Shown in pieces: positions 1 through 6,966 of a stretch of DNA of 17,111 nucleotides. The position numbers and the translations under genes are program-made. The notes under the pieces were generated by a model that did no database searches, was not told the DNA's origin, and saw nothing but the letters and a program-made list of their open reading frames with translations. Numbering within the stretch: the stretch's first letter is position 1; the number at the start of each line of letters is the position of its first letter. The stretch comes from Streptosporangiaceae bacterium (lineage in GTDB: Bacteria; Actinomycetota; Actinomycetes; Streptosporangiales; Streptosporangiaceae): the NCBI GenBank assembly GCA_030041195.1, contig JASHOI010000351.1, forward strand, positions 1 to 17,111. Reading direction: 5' to 3'.

Positions 1-57
1 TCCCGCAGCCGTGCGCCAGCACCGCCCAGGCGCTGACCCGCAGCCCCGCGGCGCGCA
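1..57. repeat. 57-bp perfect direct repeat, copy 1 (at window edge)
   Basis: Positions 1-57 are identical to 364-420. The offset is 363 bp, exactly 121 codons, so both copies are read in the same minus-strand frame and encode the same LRAAGLRVSAWAVLAHGCG peptide. Identity stops abruptly at 57/58 against 420/421. The copy ends flush with the window boundary, so its true length is unknown. Confidence 0.95.
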
Positions 58-688
58 ACTCCTCCGGATCGGCGCCGGCCTGCCGGCAGGCGTCGGCGCA
101 CGCCGGGCAGAAGCAGGCCGACAGCAGCCACTGGACCGCCGGGTCGGCAGAAGTCCCGCCGGTCTTGTCGTGCGCGCTGCCGTGATCGACGCCGTACCAG
201 CCGCACGCCTCCAGCTCGACCGCGTCGGCGTCGCCGAGCGCCGCGACCTCGGCGGCGAGCGCCGCCGCGTAGTCCCGGACCTCGGGCGTGCCGATGCACA
301 GGGCCCACGGGTAGATGTCACCGTAGGCGTTCCGCACGTGGCAGGGCAGGCTCCCGGCCCCGGTCCCGCAGCCGTGCGCCAGCACCGCCCAGGCGCTGAC
401 CCGCAGCCCCGCGGCGCGCAGCCGGGCCGCGGCGCGCTCGAACGAGCCGGGTGGATCGAACTCGGCAGGCCGCGGCGCCGCGCCGCGCCAGCGGGCCGGG
501 TCGGCGCGGTAGTAGACGGCGGCGTCCCTGGTCACGACGCGGTGAGCGGGATGGAACGGGGTGACGGCCCGCACGCCGTGATAGGCGGCGGCCAGCACCA
601 CCTCGTCCAGCCCAAGCCCGGCGATCCGGTCGGCCGCCGCCGGGTCGCCGTCCACGTCCCACGGGTAGAGATTGGCCGACACCAGCAT
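1..688 (-). CDS. TIM-barrel glycosidase-like hypothetical protein (3' end cut by window edge)
   Basis: An open minus-strand frame starts at ATG 688 (MLVSANLYPWDVDG) and runs off the left edge after 229 residues without a stop. Visible landmarks are an early YPWD, then GLRVSAWAVLAHGCG (residues about 96-110), NAYGDIYPWALC, a helix with a run of Ala, VELEACGWYGVDHG and a cysteine cluster CFCPACADAC near residue 192. Order and motifs recall uncharacterised actinobacterial proteins with a glycosidase-like (beta/alpha)8 fold, in which a 'CFCP-C' motif precedes the C-terminal part; this is family resemblance from memory, and no substrate can be assigned. The start lies 14 bp after the stop of the uronate dehydrogenase-like gene, so the two are probably co-transcribed and may share a sugar-acid role. 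The last 19 codons before the edge repeat an internal segment exactly and may not be genuine (see the 57-bp repeat). No signal peptide is visible. Confidence 0.6.
   Translation of the reverse strand, partial: MLVSANLYPWDVDGDPAAADRIAGLGLDEVVLAAAYHGVRAVTPFHPAHRVVTRDAAVYYRADPARWRGAAPRPAEFDPPGSFERAAARLRAAGLRVSAWAVLAHGCGTGAGSLPCHVRNAYGDIYPWALCIGTPEVRDYAAALAAEVAALGDADAVELEACGWYGVDHGSAHDKTGGTSADPAVQWLLSACFCPACADACRQAGADPEELRAAGLRVSAWAVLAHGCG
364..420. repeat. 57-bp perfect direct repeat, copy 2 (internal)
   Basis: Partner of 1-57. Here the encoded peptide sits where the protein family expects it, between the FDPPGSFERAAARL helix and the NAYGDIYPWALC strand, so this copy is probably the authentic one. 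Confidence 0.95.
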
Positions 689-702
689 GAGCAGATTCCC
701 GC

Positions 703-1509
703 TTACGCAGGCAGCTCGGCGTCCCAGCCGGGCAGCGTGAACTCGCCGCCGAGGTGGGCGAACACCGGATCGGCCGGGTCCGGCTCGCCATTTTCGGCGA
801 TGACGTCGGCGGCGTACACCTCCGCGTCGTCGCGCGGCTGGTAGCCGAGCGCCCGGGCCTCGTCCAGCGACACCCAGCCGCCGCGGGTGTTCGCCGACAC
901 CCCGAACACCACCCGGAACCCGGGGCTCGGCGCCGACAGGCACGCCTCGAACAGCCGCCCGGCGTCGTCCGGGGACAGCCACGTGGACAGCGCGCGCAGC
1001 GTCTCCGGCCGCTCGGCGCAGGTCAGGATCCTGATGCAGATCGCGTCCATGCCGTACCTGGAGTGGTAAAGCGACGCCAGCGCCTCCCCCGCGACCTTGG
1101 ACACCCCGTAGTAGGTGTCCGGCGCCGGGAACGCGTAATCGGGGACGGGGAAGCTCGCCCGGGGGGCGAACCCCACGGCATGGTTGGACGAGGCGAAGAT
1201 GACCCGGCCCACCCCGGCCCGCCGGGCCGCCTCGAACACCGTGTACGTGCCGTGGATGTTCACCTCGAGGGTCTCCCGCCACGGCGCCTCACTGGAAATG
1301 CCGCCCAGGTGGATCACTGCGGCCGCGTTCCGGCAGGCGTCCGTCATCGCGTCGAGGTCGGTGACCGAGTCCGTGATCGCCTCCTCGCCGGGCCCCGCCG
1401 TGATCAGGGTCGTGTCGAGCAGGCGCAGCGTCCGGCCGGGCCGGGCCAGGCGCGGGCGCAGCATGGTCCCGACCAGGCCCGCCGCCCCGGTGACCAGAAT
1501 GATCGGCAT
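703..1509 (-). CDS. udh: NAD-dependent uronate dehydrogenase-like SDR (epimerase family)
   Basis: 268 residues from ATG 1509 (MPIILVTGAAG); a GTG at 1518 is an alternative start three codons earlier. A Rossmann fold is shown by TGAAGLVG (residues 7-14). Active-site signatures are HLGGIS near 67-72, SSNHAVGF near 107-114 and the YxxxK pair in YYGVSK (about 133-138); LSTWLSPDD and VFGVSAN follow. This combination and length closely match characterised bacterial uronate dehydrogenases (such as the Agrobacterium enzyme, recalled from memory), which oxidise galacturonate or glucuronate to the aldaro-lactone with NAD+ in the cytoplasm. Other SDR sugar epimerases share only the general motifs. The gene lies 27 bp after the DUF5996 gene and 14 bp before the TIM-barrel gene. 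Two GH28 pectinase-like genes at the right of the window make galacturonate a plausible substrate, though the distance is about 12 kb. Confidence 0.82.
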   Translation of the reverse strand: MPIILVTGAAGLVGTMLRPRLARPGRTLRLLDTTLITAGPGEEAITDSVTDLDAMTDACRNAAAVIHLGGISSEAPWRETLEVNIHGTYTVFEAARRAGVGRVIFASSNHAVGFAPRASFPVPDYAFPAPDTYYGVSKVAGEALASLYHSRYGMDAICIRILTCAERPETLRALSTWLSPDDAGRLFEACLSAPSPGFRVVFGVSANTRGGWVSLDEARALGYQPRDDAEVYAADVIAENGEPDPADPVFAHLGGEFTLPGWDAELPA

Positions 1510-1536
1510 GCCAGTCACCGTAGCCCACCCCCGGCG

Positions 1537-2475
1537 TCAGGAGACGGGCGGAGGGTTCGCGTCCGCGCTCGCGGCCAGCCCCGGATCCCAACCGCACACC
1601 GCGCACGCGTGCCGGAACGCGGAGCGCGCGAATTCGAGCGCCACGGCATGCGGGTCTGGCTGCGTGCGGACGTCGTCCCACTCGAGGATGTACTCGCCCA
1701 GGGCCCCGTTCCAGCGCGCGGCCGGTGGAGCGAGGTCCGCGTCCGCGAAGCCGGCCGGTGCCGGATGGGCGTACGCGTAAAACGCCGCCGTGGGGTGCCG
1801 CGGATCACCGGGCCACCACCCGACGGCGACCTCCTGGGCGTCCATCGCGTTGCGCATGATGAAGTCCTGCGACGGGGGCTCGGCGGGCACGCCGGAGAAC
1901 AGGCTGACGGCCAGGTCGAGCGAGCCCCACCAGGCGTTGACCGGCGTCGACCGGCCGCGATAGGGAGCACGGTAGGCGGCCAGGACCAGAGCCGCCTGGG
2001 TGGCGGCGGCGAAGTAGTCGTCGACCTGCTCGGGGACGTAGTGCGCGTGCTCGTAGTCGTCGGTGAGCGGCACGCTCCACGGGACTTCCTGCGGGGTGGG
2101 GTCGATGTCCACCGGGCCGCCGAGCGCGCGGACCGCGTCGAGGACCTCGCGGGTGACTTCCGCGACCGGCCGGTCGGGGGCCAGCGGGAACCCCCGCCCA
2201 CCTCCCCTTCCCCCTACACGGCCATCGCTGTGTTCGACGACCGCCTCGTGCACGCGCAGGTCGAGCGCGACCACCATGGACCCGGAGCCGTCGGGCGCGG
2301 ACAGCGGGGCGGTCTCCCAGCCGCGCGCGGTCAGCCGCAGCGCCGCATGCTGCAGCTCCGGTTCTGGCGGCGCGAGCCTGGCGGCAAGCTTGCCGAGCAC
2401 CTGGGTGTGGGCGTGCAGGGTGTCGCAGGTCGGGCGCCACTGCTCGTACGAGGTCGCGGGCCATTCCTTAGGCAT
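1537..2475 (-). CDS. DUF5996 family protein
   Basis: 312 residues from ATG 2475. The pattern is typical of DUF5996: WPATSYEQWRPTCDTLHAHTQ at the N-terminus, VLGKLAARLAPPEPELQH, LTARGWETAPL, a central VDIDPTPQEVPWSVPL-DD-HAHY segment, then STPVNAWWGSLDLAVSLFSG, a conserved GWWPGD-PTAAFYAYAHPAP stretch and LGEYILEWDDVR. No function is established for the family that I know of; the many conserved Trp and His suggest a binding or catalytic pocket. A glycine/arginine-rich insertion (GRVGGRGGGRG, about residues 105-115) looks like a local low-complexity expansion. No signal peptide or membrane segment is seen. The gene is divergent from exodeoxyribonuclease III (73 bp apart) and heads the run with the uronate dehydrogenase-like gene. 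No strong Shine-Dalgarno is visible at this start. Confidence 0.8.
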   Translation of the reverse strand: MPKEWPATSYEQWRPTCDTLHAHTQVLGKLAARLAPPEPELQHAALRLTARGWETAPLSAPDGSGSMVVALDLRVHEAVVEHSDGRVGGRGGGRGFPLAPDRPVAEVTREVLDAVRALGGPVDIDPTPQEVPWSVPLTDDYEHAHYVPEQVDDYFAAATQAALVLAAYRAPYRGRSTPVNAWWGSLDLAVSLFSGVPAEPPSQDFIMRNAMDAQEVAVGWWPGDPRHPTAAFYAYAHPAPAGFADADLAPPAARWNGALGEYILEWDDVRTQPDPHAVALEFARSAFRHACAVCGWDPGLAASADANPPPVS

Positions 2476-2548
2476 GCACGAACGCTATTGCCCCGGGCGC
2501 GGTGTGCTCAACGCGCCGCGCTGCGGGAGGACCTGGTTGGATGGCGGG

Positions 2549-3334
2549 GTGCGGATCGCGACCTGGAACGTGAACTCGGTGCTGGCCCGGCTGCCCCGCC
2601 TGGTGGAGTGGCTGGAACAGGCGGCACCGGACGTGGTGTGCCTGCAGGAGACCAAGGTCGCCGCCGGCGCGTTCCCCGCCGATTCCGTCACGCCGCTGGG
2701 GTATGCCGTGGCCGACCACGGCCAGGGGCGCTGGAACGGCGTCGCGGTGCTGTCCCGGGTGGGGCTCGAGGATGTGGCACGCGGGCTGCCCGGCGATCCC
2801 GGCTCCCCCGACGGGGGCACGCCCGAGGCCCGGACGATCGCAGCCACCTGCGGGCCGGTGCGGGTGCGCTCGGTGTACGTGCCGAACGGCCGCACGCCGA
2901 CGGACCCGCAGTACGCCTACAAGCTGCGCTGGCTGGCCGCCCTGCGGGACGCGGTCGCCGCGGACGCCGCCGGGAGCACGCCGTTCGCGGTCATGGGCGA
3001 CTTCAACGTCGCGCCGACCGACGCCGACGTCTGGGACCCGGCGGTCTTCGTCGACTCCACCCACGTCACCCCCGCCGAGCGCGCGGCCCTCGTGGAACTA
3101 CGGGAGACCGGGCTGACCGACGTGATCCCGACCATCGCCAAGGGCCCGCACCCGTTCACCTACTGGGATTACCGGGCCGGGGCGTTCCACAAGAACATGG
3201 GCATGCGGATCGACCTGGTCTACGCCAACGCCGCCCTGGCGGCCGCCGTGTCCGACGCCTGGGTAGACCGCGAGGCGCGCAAGGGCAAGGGCCCGAGTGA
3301 TCACGCGCCCGTGATCGTCGATCTCAGCCTGTGA
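2549..3334 (+). CDS. xth: Exodeoxyribonuclease III (xth family)
   Basis: 261 residues from GTG 2549 (MRIATWNVNSV), where the family's conserved N-terminus begins. The endonuclease/exonuclease/phosphatase fold is shown in order by WNVNS, LQETK (metal-binding Glu near residue 34), GRWNGVAVLSR, VRVRSVYVPNGR, the catalytic MGDFNVAPTD, FTYWDYR, MRIDLVYAN and the terminal SDHAPVIVDL. The enzyme removes nucleotides from duplex 3' ends and cuts at AP sites in base excision repair. An in-frame TTG at 2537 has a better-spaced GGGAGG (2525-2530, 6 nt away), so the true protein may begin four codons earlier. The open frame extends much further upstream but lacks homology there and overlaps DUF5996. The gene converges on the methyltransferase with a 25-bp gap. 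Confidence 0.93.
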   Translation: MRIATWNVNSVLARLPRLVEWLEQAAPDVVCLQETKVAAGAFPADSVTPLGYAVADHGQGRWNGVAVLSRVGLEDVARGLPGDPGSPDGGTPEARTIAATCGPVRVRSVYVPNGRTPTDPQYAYKLRWLAALRDAVAADAAGSTPFAVMGDFNVAPTDADVWDPAVFVDSTHVTPAERAALVELRETGLTDVIPTIAKGPHPFTYWDYRAGAFHKNMGMRIDLVYANAALAAAVSDAWVDREARKGKGPSDHAPVIVDLSL

Positions 3335-3359
3335 CCAGCTCCGCCTGCAGCGCAGCGCA

Positions 3360-4160
3360 TCACGGCTTGCGCGCCACACCGGCCCACAGGGCCGCCGGGC
3401 TGGCCGCCTCGGCCTCGCTGACCGACCGCCACTTCGACGCCTGCACCATCCCCGGCTCGACCAGGTCAAGCCCGTCGAAGAACTTGGCCACCGCGGCGCG
3501 ATCGCGAAAGGTGACCTTCTCGGCCATGGTCTGGTTCAGGCTCTCCGCCATCTTCGCCATCGCTTCGGCGTCGATGTCCTTGGCCGGGTGTGACAGGGCG
3601 AGGTAGCTGCCGGCCGGCATGGCGTCCAGCAGCGTGGCCACGACCTGGTACGGATCGTCCGCGTCGTCGAGATGCTGCAGGATCGCCATCAGCATCACCG
3701 CGACCGGCCTGCTGAAATCCAGGCTCTGCGTCGCCCGCTCCAGGATCTGCCGCGGATTGCGCAGGTCAGCCTCGATGTAATCGGTGGCGCCCGCCGGGTG
3801 GCTGGCAAGCAGCGCGCGGGCATGACTGAGCACGACGGGGTCATTGTCGACGTAGACGACCCGGGACTCCGGCGCCGCCGACTGGGCGACCTCGTGAGTG
3901 TTGTTCGCGGACGGAATTCCCGTGCCGATATCAAGGAACTGGCGGATGCCGGCTTCGGTGGCAAGGAAGCGCACCGCCCGGGCCAGGAACGCCCGGTTGG
4001 CGCGCGCGGACAGCACGATGTTGGGGAAAGCCCTGATCGCCTGCTCCCCCGCGGCCCGGTCGGCGGCGAAATTGTCCTTTCCGCCCAGCCAGTAGTTGTA
4101 GACGCGGGCGACGTGCGCCACGCTCGTATCGAATGGCGCTGATTCACCATCGTTTGTCAT
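3360..4160 (-). CDS. SAM-dependent methyltransferase (PF04672-type, actinobacterial)
   Basis: 266 residues from ATG 4160 (MTNDGESAPFDTSVAHVARVYN). Hallmarks of this actinomycete-expanded family are the N-terminal ARVYNYWLGGKDNFAADR, the SAM-binding FLDIGTGIPSANNTHEVAQ (about residues 94-112), an acidic strand end VVYVDNDPVV, a YIEADLRNP segment, and VAVMLMAILQHLDDADDPY. The C-terminal FFDGLDLVEPGMVQASKWR is also typical. Length is normal for the family. Substrates are mostly unknown; members are numerous in Streptomyces-like genomes and not tied to one pathway. It is transcribed in the same direction as the secreted two-domain protein, 78 bp downstream of it, but no functional link is evident. 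The Shine-Dalgarno is weak. Confidence 0.88.
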   Translation of the reverse strand: MTNDGESAPFDTSVAHVARVYNYWLGGKDNFAADRAAGEQAIRAFPNIVLSARANRAFLARAVRFLATEAGIRQFLDIGTGIPSANNTHEVAQSAAPESRVVYVDNDPVVLSHARALLASHPAGATDYIEADLRNPRQILERATQSLDFSRPVAVMLMAILQHLDDADDPYQVVATLLDAMPAGSYLALSHPAKDIDAEAMAKMAESLNQTMAEKVTFRDRAAVAKFFDGLDLVEPGMVQASKWRSVSEAEAASPAALWAGVARKP

Positions 4161-4238
4161 TTTCCGGACTCTAGCCGATGTCGGTATCGACCGTGCCGTC
4201 GACCACCTTCGTCGCCAGAGGGCGAAGGCGTGGCGATG

Positions 4239-5123
4239 TCAGGCGCGCCTGAACGTGTCGGTGGCCAGGTAGTTGGAGCGGCCGCTGTGGTCGGTGAACT
4301 GGGTGTAGGCCGCTACGGTCAGCAAGGTGCCCGCGGCGTTGACCGTCCCATCGAGCAGGTCCTCAGCGAAGCTGAACACGTACGGGGCCAGGAACACCCG
4401 TCCGCTGACCGAATGGATGCCGGCGGTCCCGAACGTGATCCCGTCGATCTTCCCCCAGACGCACAGAGTCGGATGGCACTTCCCGAACGCGCTGACGACG
4501 AGTGTCCTGCCGCTGCGCGTCAGGACGATCTTGGCGATCCCGCCGCTGTCGGGTGAGATGTTGGTCCACGTCCCGAGCAGGGCAGGCACCGGCGGCACCG
4601 AATGGCCGAGCGGGTAACGGGTCGCAGGGGTGCCCGACTGCGTCGGCTTTATGGGCTTGCCGGGGCGGAACGTCTCGGTTTTGGTGTTGTTGACCCGGCT
4701 GGTGTCACCGGTGAAGATGGTGAACTCCTGAACCGTCAGCGTGCGGACCTTCCCGCTGGAGCTCAGCGTGCCGAGCAGGATCTTGTAGTGGTGCCCGGAC
4801 ATCGAGCCGGCCTCGAACGAGTTCCCGGTCACCGAACCGGGCTGGCTGCCGAAGAGTGTTGCCGGGATGTCGCCCCCCTGGCAGGCCGTCGGCTCGCACT
4901 TACCGAAGGCGTTGACCACGATCCCCTTCCCGCTTCGCGAGATCACGATGTCCACGATGCTTCTTGTCGCCGGGTTCGTGTTCGCCCAGGTCCCGATCAG
5001 GCCAGGGTTCGGGTACGGCGGCACCGGGCTGGCCAGCGCCGGGACCGGGAATGGCAGTACGGCCGTGGCCGCTGCCGTGATCGTAATGAGCGCCGCGACG
5101 GCGGCGCGTGGCACGAACTTCAC
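4239..5123 (-). CDS. Secreted protein with tandem beta-rich CxPTxC domains
   Basis: 294 residues from GTG 5123. This start is preferred because GGGGGA lies 7 nt upstream and it places a clean signal peptide first (VKFVPRAAVAALITITAAATAVLPFPVPALA); the open frame continues 34 codons further upstream without signal-like content. The mature part holds two copies of one domain of about 110 residues. Copy 1 has LIGTWANTNPATRSIVDIVISR and AFGKCEPTACQGG; copy 2 has LLGTWTNISPDSGGIAKIVLTR and AFGKCHPTLCVWG. Each ends in a T-x-F-T-D/G-x-S-R-x-N segment and an F-R strand. The pattern GTW-N, FGKC-PT-C-WG and SGRSNY occurs in small secreted proteins of actinobacteria and cyanobacteria of unknown function, perhaps small beta-barrels. 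The paired Cys in each copy could form a disulfide outside the cell. I cannot assign a function. Confidence 0.75.
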   Translation of the reverse strand: MKFVPRAAVAALITITAAATAVLPFPVPALASPVPPYPNPGLIGTWANTNPATRSIVDIVISRSGKGIVVNAFGKCEPTACQGGDIPATLFGSQPGSVTGNSFEAGSMSGHHYKILLGTLSSSGKVRTLTVQEFTIFTGDTSRVNNTKTETFRPGKPIKPTQSGTPATRYPLGHSVPPVPALLGTWTNISPDSGGIAKIVLTRSGRTLVVSAFGKCHPTLCVWGKIDGITFGTAGIHSVSGRVFLAPYVFSFAEDLLDGTVNAAGTLLTVAAYTQFTDHSGRSNYLATDTFRRA

Positions 5124-5188
5124 GCTGGTTTCCCCCGGATTACCGGCGGCCTGCCTCGCGGCCGCCGCTGAATAGGACCACCTTGAAT

Positions 5189-5205
5189 CACGAATGATCA
5201 TCGTG
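5189..5205. promoter_or_regulatory. Small dyad upstream of the secreted two-domain gene
   Basis: CACGA (5189-5193) and TCGTG (5201-5205) form a 5+5 dyad around ATGATCA, 66-82 bp upstream of the GTG at 5123. Position fits an operator or promoter element, but the arms are short. Confidence 0.3.
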
Positions 5206-5214
5206 GTTGCCTTT

Positions 5215-5266
5215 TCCGCGGTCAATGGACACGCCGGTGGCCGTGCGATTTACGTCTCCGCGGTCA
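5215..5266. repeat. TCCGCGGTCA direct repeat pair
   Basis: TCCGCGGTCA occurs at 5215-5224 and 5257-5266. The start-to-start spacing is 42 bp, about four helical turns, in the intergenic space between the Rieske gene and the secreted-protein gene. Same-face tandem protein sites are possible; chance recurrence in GC-rich DNA is also possible. Confidence 0.3.
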
Positions 5267-5276
5267 TTTTCTGGCT

Positions 5277-5591
5277 TTAACCGATGTCGATATAAACCAT
5301 GCCGTCGACGACCTTGGCCGGATAGGTGCGCAGGTCGACGAGCACCGGCGCGCCGAGAGCCTTGCCGCTGGTGTAGTCGAAGCGCCCGTTGTGCTTGGGA
5401 CACTCGATGACGCTGCCGGAGACCAGGCCGTCGCACAGCAGCGTCTGCTCGTGCGTGCACAGGCCGTCGGTGGCGTAATAGCCGTCGTCCGCGGAGCGAT
5501 AGATCGCGTAGGCGCGCCCGCCGTGGTCAAAGGGCACGAGGTCCTCGGGGTCGATGTCGCTGGCCGCGCAGGCGGCAACCCACTGAGCCAT
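5277..5591 (-). CDS. Rieske [2Fe-2S] ferredoxin, MocE-like
   Basis: 104 residues from ATG 5591, with GGGAGA 6 nt upstream. The Rieske cluster ligands are clear: C45-T-H47 and C64-P-K-H67, separated by 16 residues. The downstream NGRFDYTSGKALGAP loop is the usual Pro/Gly-rich cover of the cluster. The size is that of a soluble Rieske ferredoxin such as MocE or a dioxygenase ferredoxin, not an oxygenase alpha subunit. It would carry electrons to an oxygenase in the cytoplasm. Its start is 22 bp after the stop of the desaturase/oxygenase gene, giving the same order as mocD-mocE in rhizopine catabolism operons, so the neighbour is the likely partner. The third component, a flavin ferredoxin reductase (MocF role), is absent from the window and must come from elsewhere. 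Confidence 0.9.
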   Translation of the reverse strand: MAQWVAACAASDIDPEDLVPFDHGGRAYAIYRSADDGYYATDGLCTHEQTLLCDGLVSGSVIECPKHNGRFDYTSGKALGAPVLVDLRTYPAKVVDGMVYIDIG

Positions 5592-5613
5592 CGGCCGTCT
5601 CCCGGGCCCGCGC

Positions 5614-6720
5614 TCAGGCCGCGGTCACGGCGGTCAGCGGCAGCCCGCGGCCGTCACTGGCGGGCGTGGGCACGTTGAACGGCGCCGCGCCGGGCAGCAG
5701 CTCGCGGTGCACGTAGTACTCGGTGTCCCTGAGCTGGCGCAGGATCGCCGGGATGATCTCCTTGTAGGCCGCCCATATCGACGGGTAGACCGGCGCGCAG
5801 TCGTGCTTGATCTCTTGGTGCAGCTCCGGCAGCCGGTAGTAGGGCACCATCGGGAACATGTGGTGCTCGACGTGGTAGTTCATGTTCCAGTACAGGAACC
5901 GGTTGACCGCGCACATCTTGACCGTGCGGGTGTTGAGCCGGTGGTCGAGCACGTTCTCGCCCATGCCAGCGTGCTGGGTCAGCGCGTACACGTTCAGCAG
6001 CCACGCGCCGTACAGGCGCGGCCCGCCGATCAGCACAACCGGCAGCCAGGACCCGAACCCGATCGCCGCGGCGATCGTGGCGGCGTAGATGGCCAGGTCG
6101 ATCCGGGCGGTCCGGTAGACCTTGTGCCGCTCCGGCTCGGGCACGAAGTCGGCCTCGTCCGCGCTGAGCCGCCCGGAAGCGTGCAGGAACATCATCCGGA
6201 ACGCCATCGTCACATCGACCAGGCCGACGAAGTTCGCGAGCAGCCGCACCAGCCGCGCCGGGCGCATCGCCGCGATCTCCGGATCCCGGCCGAGGATCAG
6301 CGTGTCGGTGTGGTGCCGCGCGTGGCTCCACCGCCACACCGTCGGGTCACGCATGATCATGAAAGAGGCGATCTGGTACAGCCCCTCGTCGAGCCAGCGT
6401 GTCTTGAACGCGGTGCCGTGCCCGGTCTCGTGCCAGCGGGAGTCTGACGTCGAGCCATAGAGGGTGCCGTAGGCGAAGAAGCACGGCACTGCCCACCAGG
6501 TGCCCCACAGCGCGATGCCGAGGCCGGCGAACAGCAGGATCAGGCCGAACCAGATCGCGGTGTCCCGGACCGCCGGGTAGTCGGACCGTCGCATCAGCTC
6601 CTTCATCCGCTTGCGGGGCACATCGCTGCGGAACCAGTCGCCGCCCGCCAGGCCCGCCTCCACGGCGGCCCGGTTCTCCGGTCCGGCGAGGCTGTACCGT
6701 GCCAACCGTTCCCTGCCCAT
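5614..6720 (-). CDS. MocD-like membrane di-iron oxygenase / fatty acid desaturase family
   Basis: 368 residues from ATG 6720, preceded by GGGAAGG at 7 nt; a GTG at 6747 would add nine codons. Three histidine boxes bind the di-iron centre: HETGH (about 97-101), HARHH (133-137) and HVEHH (283-287), with an extra conserved QHAGMGEN near 250. Hydrophobic membrane segments lie at roughly 54-85, 208-232 and 234-248. WRWSHARHHTDT and YWNMNYHVEHHMFP resemble MocD of rhizopine catabolism and related hydrocarbon or lipid hydroxylases more than classical acyl-CoA desaturases; this is from recalled family patterns. The enzyme would activate O2 to hydroxylate, desaturate or demethylate a substrate that cannot be read from sequence. 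It forms a two-gene operon with the Rieske ferredoxin and is divergent from the B12/radical SAM gene. Confidence 0.85.
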   Translation of the reverse strand: MGRERLARYSLAGPENRAAVEAGLAGGDWFRSDVPRKRMKELMRRSDYPAVRDTAIWFGLILLFAGLGIALWGTWWAVPCFFAYGTLYGSTSDSRWHETGHGTAFKTRWLDEGLYQIASFMIMRDPTVWRWSHARHHTDTLILGRDPEIAAMRPARLVRLLANFVGLVDVTMAFRMMFLHASGRLSADEADFVPEPERHKVYRTARIDLAIYAATIAAAIGFGSWLPVVLIGGPRLYGAWLLNVYALTQHAGMGENVLDHRLNTRTVKMCAVNRFLYWNMNYHVEHHMFPMVPYYRLPELHQEIKHDCAPVYPSIWAAYKEIIPAILRQLRDTEYYVHRELLPGAAPFNVPTPASDGRGLPLTAVTAA

Positions 6721-6805
6721 GTCCCGACCTTCCCGGCCACCGGCCACCGCACCTAGCTCCAGTGTGTCCGGCGCTGCACCGTCTGACCAGGCCTGACATC
6801 GGGCC

Positions 6806-6845
6806 GACCATTACCGGCATTCCACTCATGTCATTAATAATGGTC
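6806..6845. promoter_or_regulatory. Inverted repeat GACCATTA / TAATGGTC in the divergent control region
   Basis: GACCATTA (6806-6813) and TAATGGTC (6838-6845) are perfect 8-bp complementary arms separated by 24 bp. They lie between the desaturase start (6720) and the radical SAM start (6967), in the most AT-rich stretch of the gap. TTACCGG also occurs twice (6811-6817 and 6852-6858). A two-site operator serving one or both divergent genes is plausible. Confidence 0.4.
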
Positions 6846-6899
6846 GCCTGTTTACCGGAAGATGACTACGGGAATGGCTGACACGGCAAAACATATTCT

Positions 6900-6926
6900 G
6901 GCTATAGCCGCATGCGGGCTCTAGCC
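6900..6926. promoter_or_regulatory. Dyad GGCTATAGCC-GCATGC-g-GGCTCTAGCC upstream of the radical SAM gene
   Basis: The arms at 6900-6909 and 6917-6926 match in 9 of 10 positions around a GCATGC palindrome, ending 40 bp before the ATG at 6967. A weak promoter reading is CTGACA (6878-6883) as -35 and TATAGC (6903-6908) as -10, which would put the dyad over the -10/+1 region. A transcribed hairpin in the leader is the alternative. Confidence 0.4.
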
Positions 6927-6966
6927 TGAGAGGCGTTCAACCTACGAGATAAAGGATTCCCGCTCA

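Noticed and set aside
2063..2548. N-terminal extension of exodeoxyribonuclease III
   Set aside because: The 162 extra codons overlap DUF5996 and are Ser/Arg/Pro-rich without homology; the family starts at MRIATWN.
754..3300. 848-codon plus-strand open frame
   Set aside because: It crosses udh, DUF5996 and xth in other frames, has Arg/Gly/Pro-rich shadow composition and no recognisable domain.
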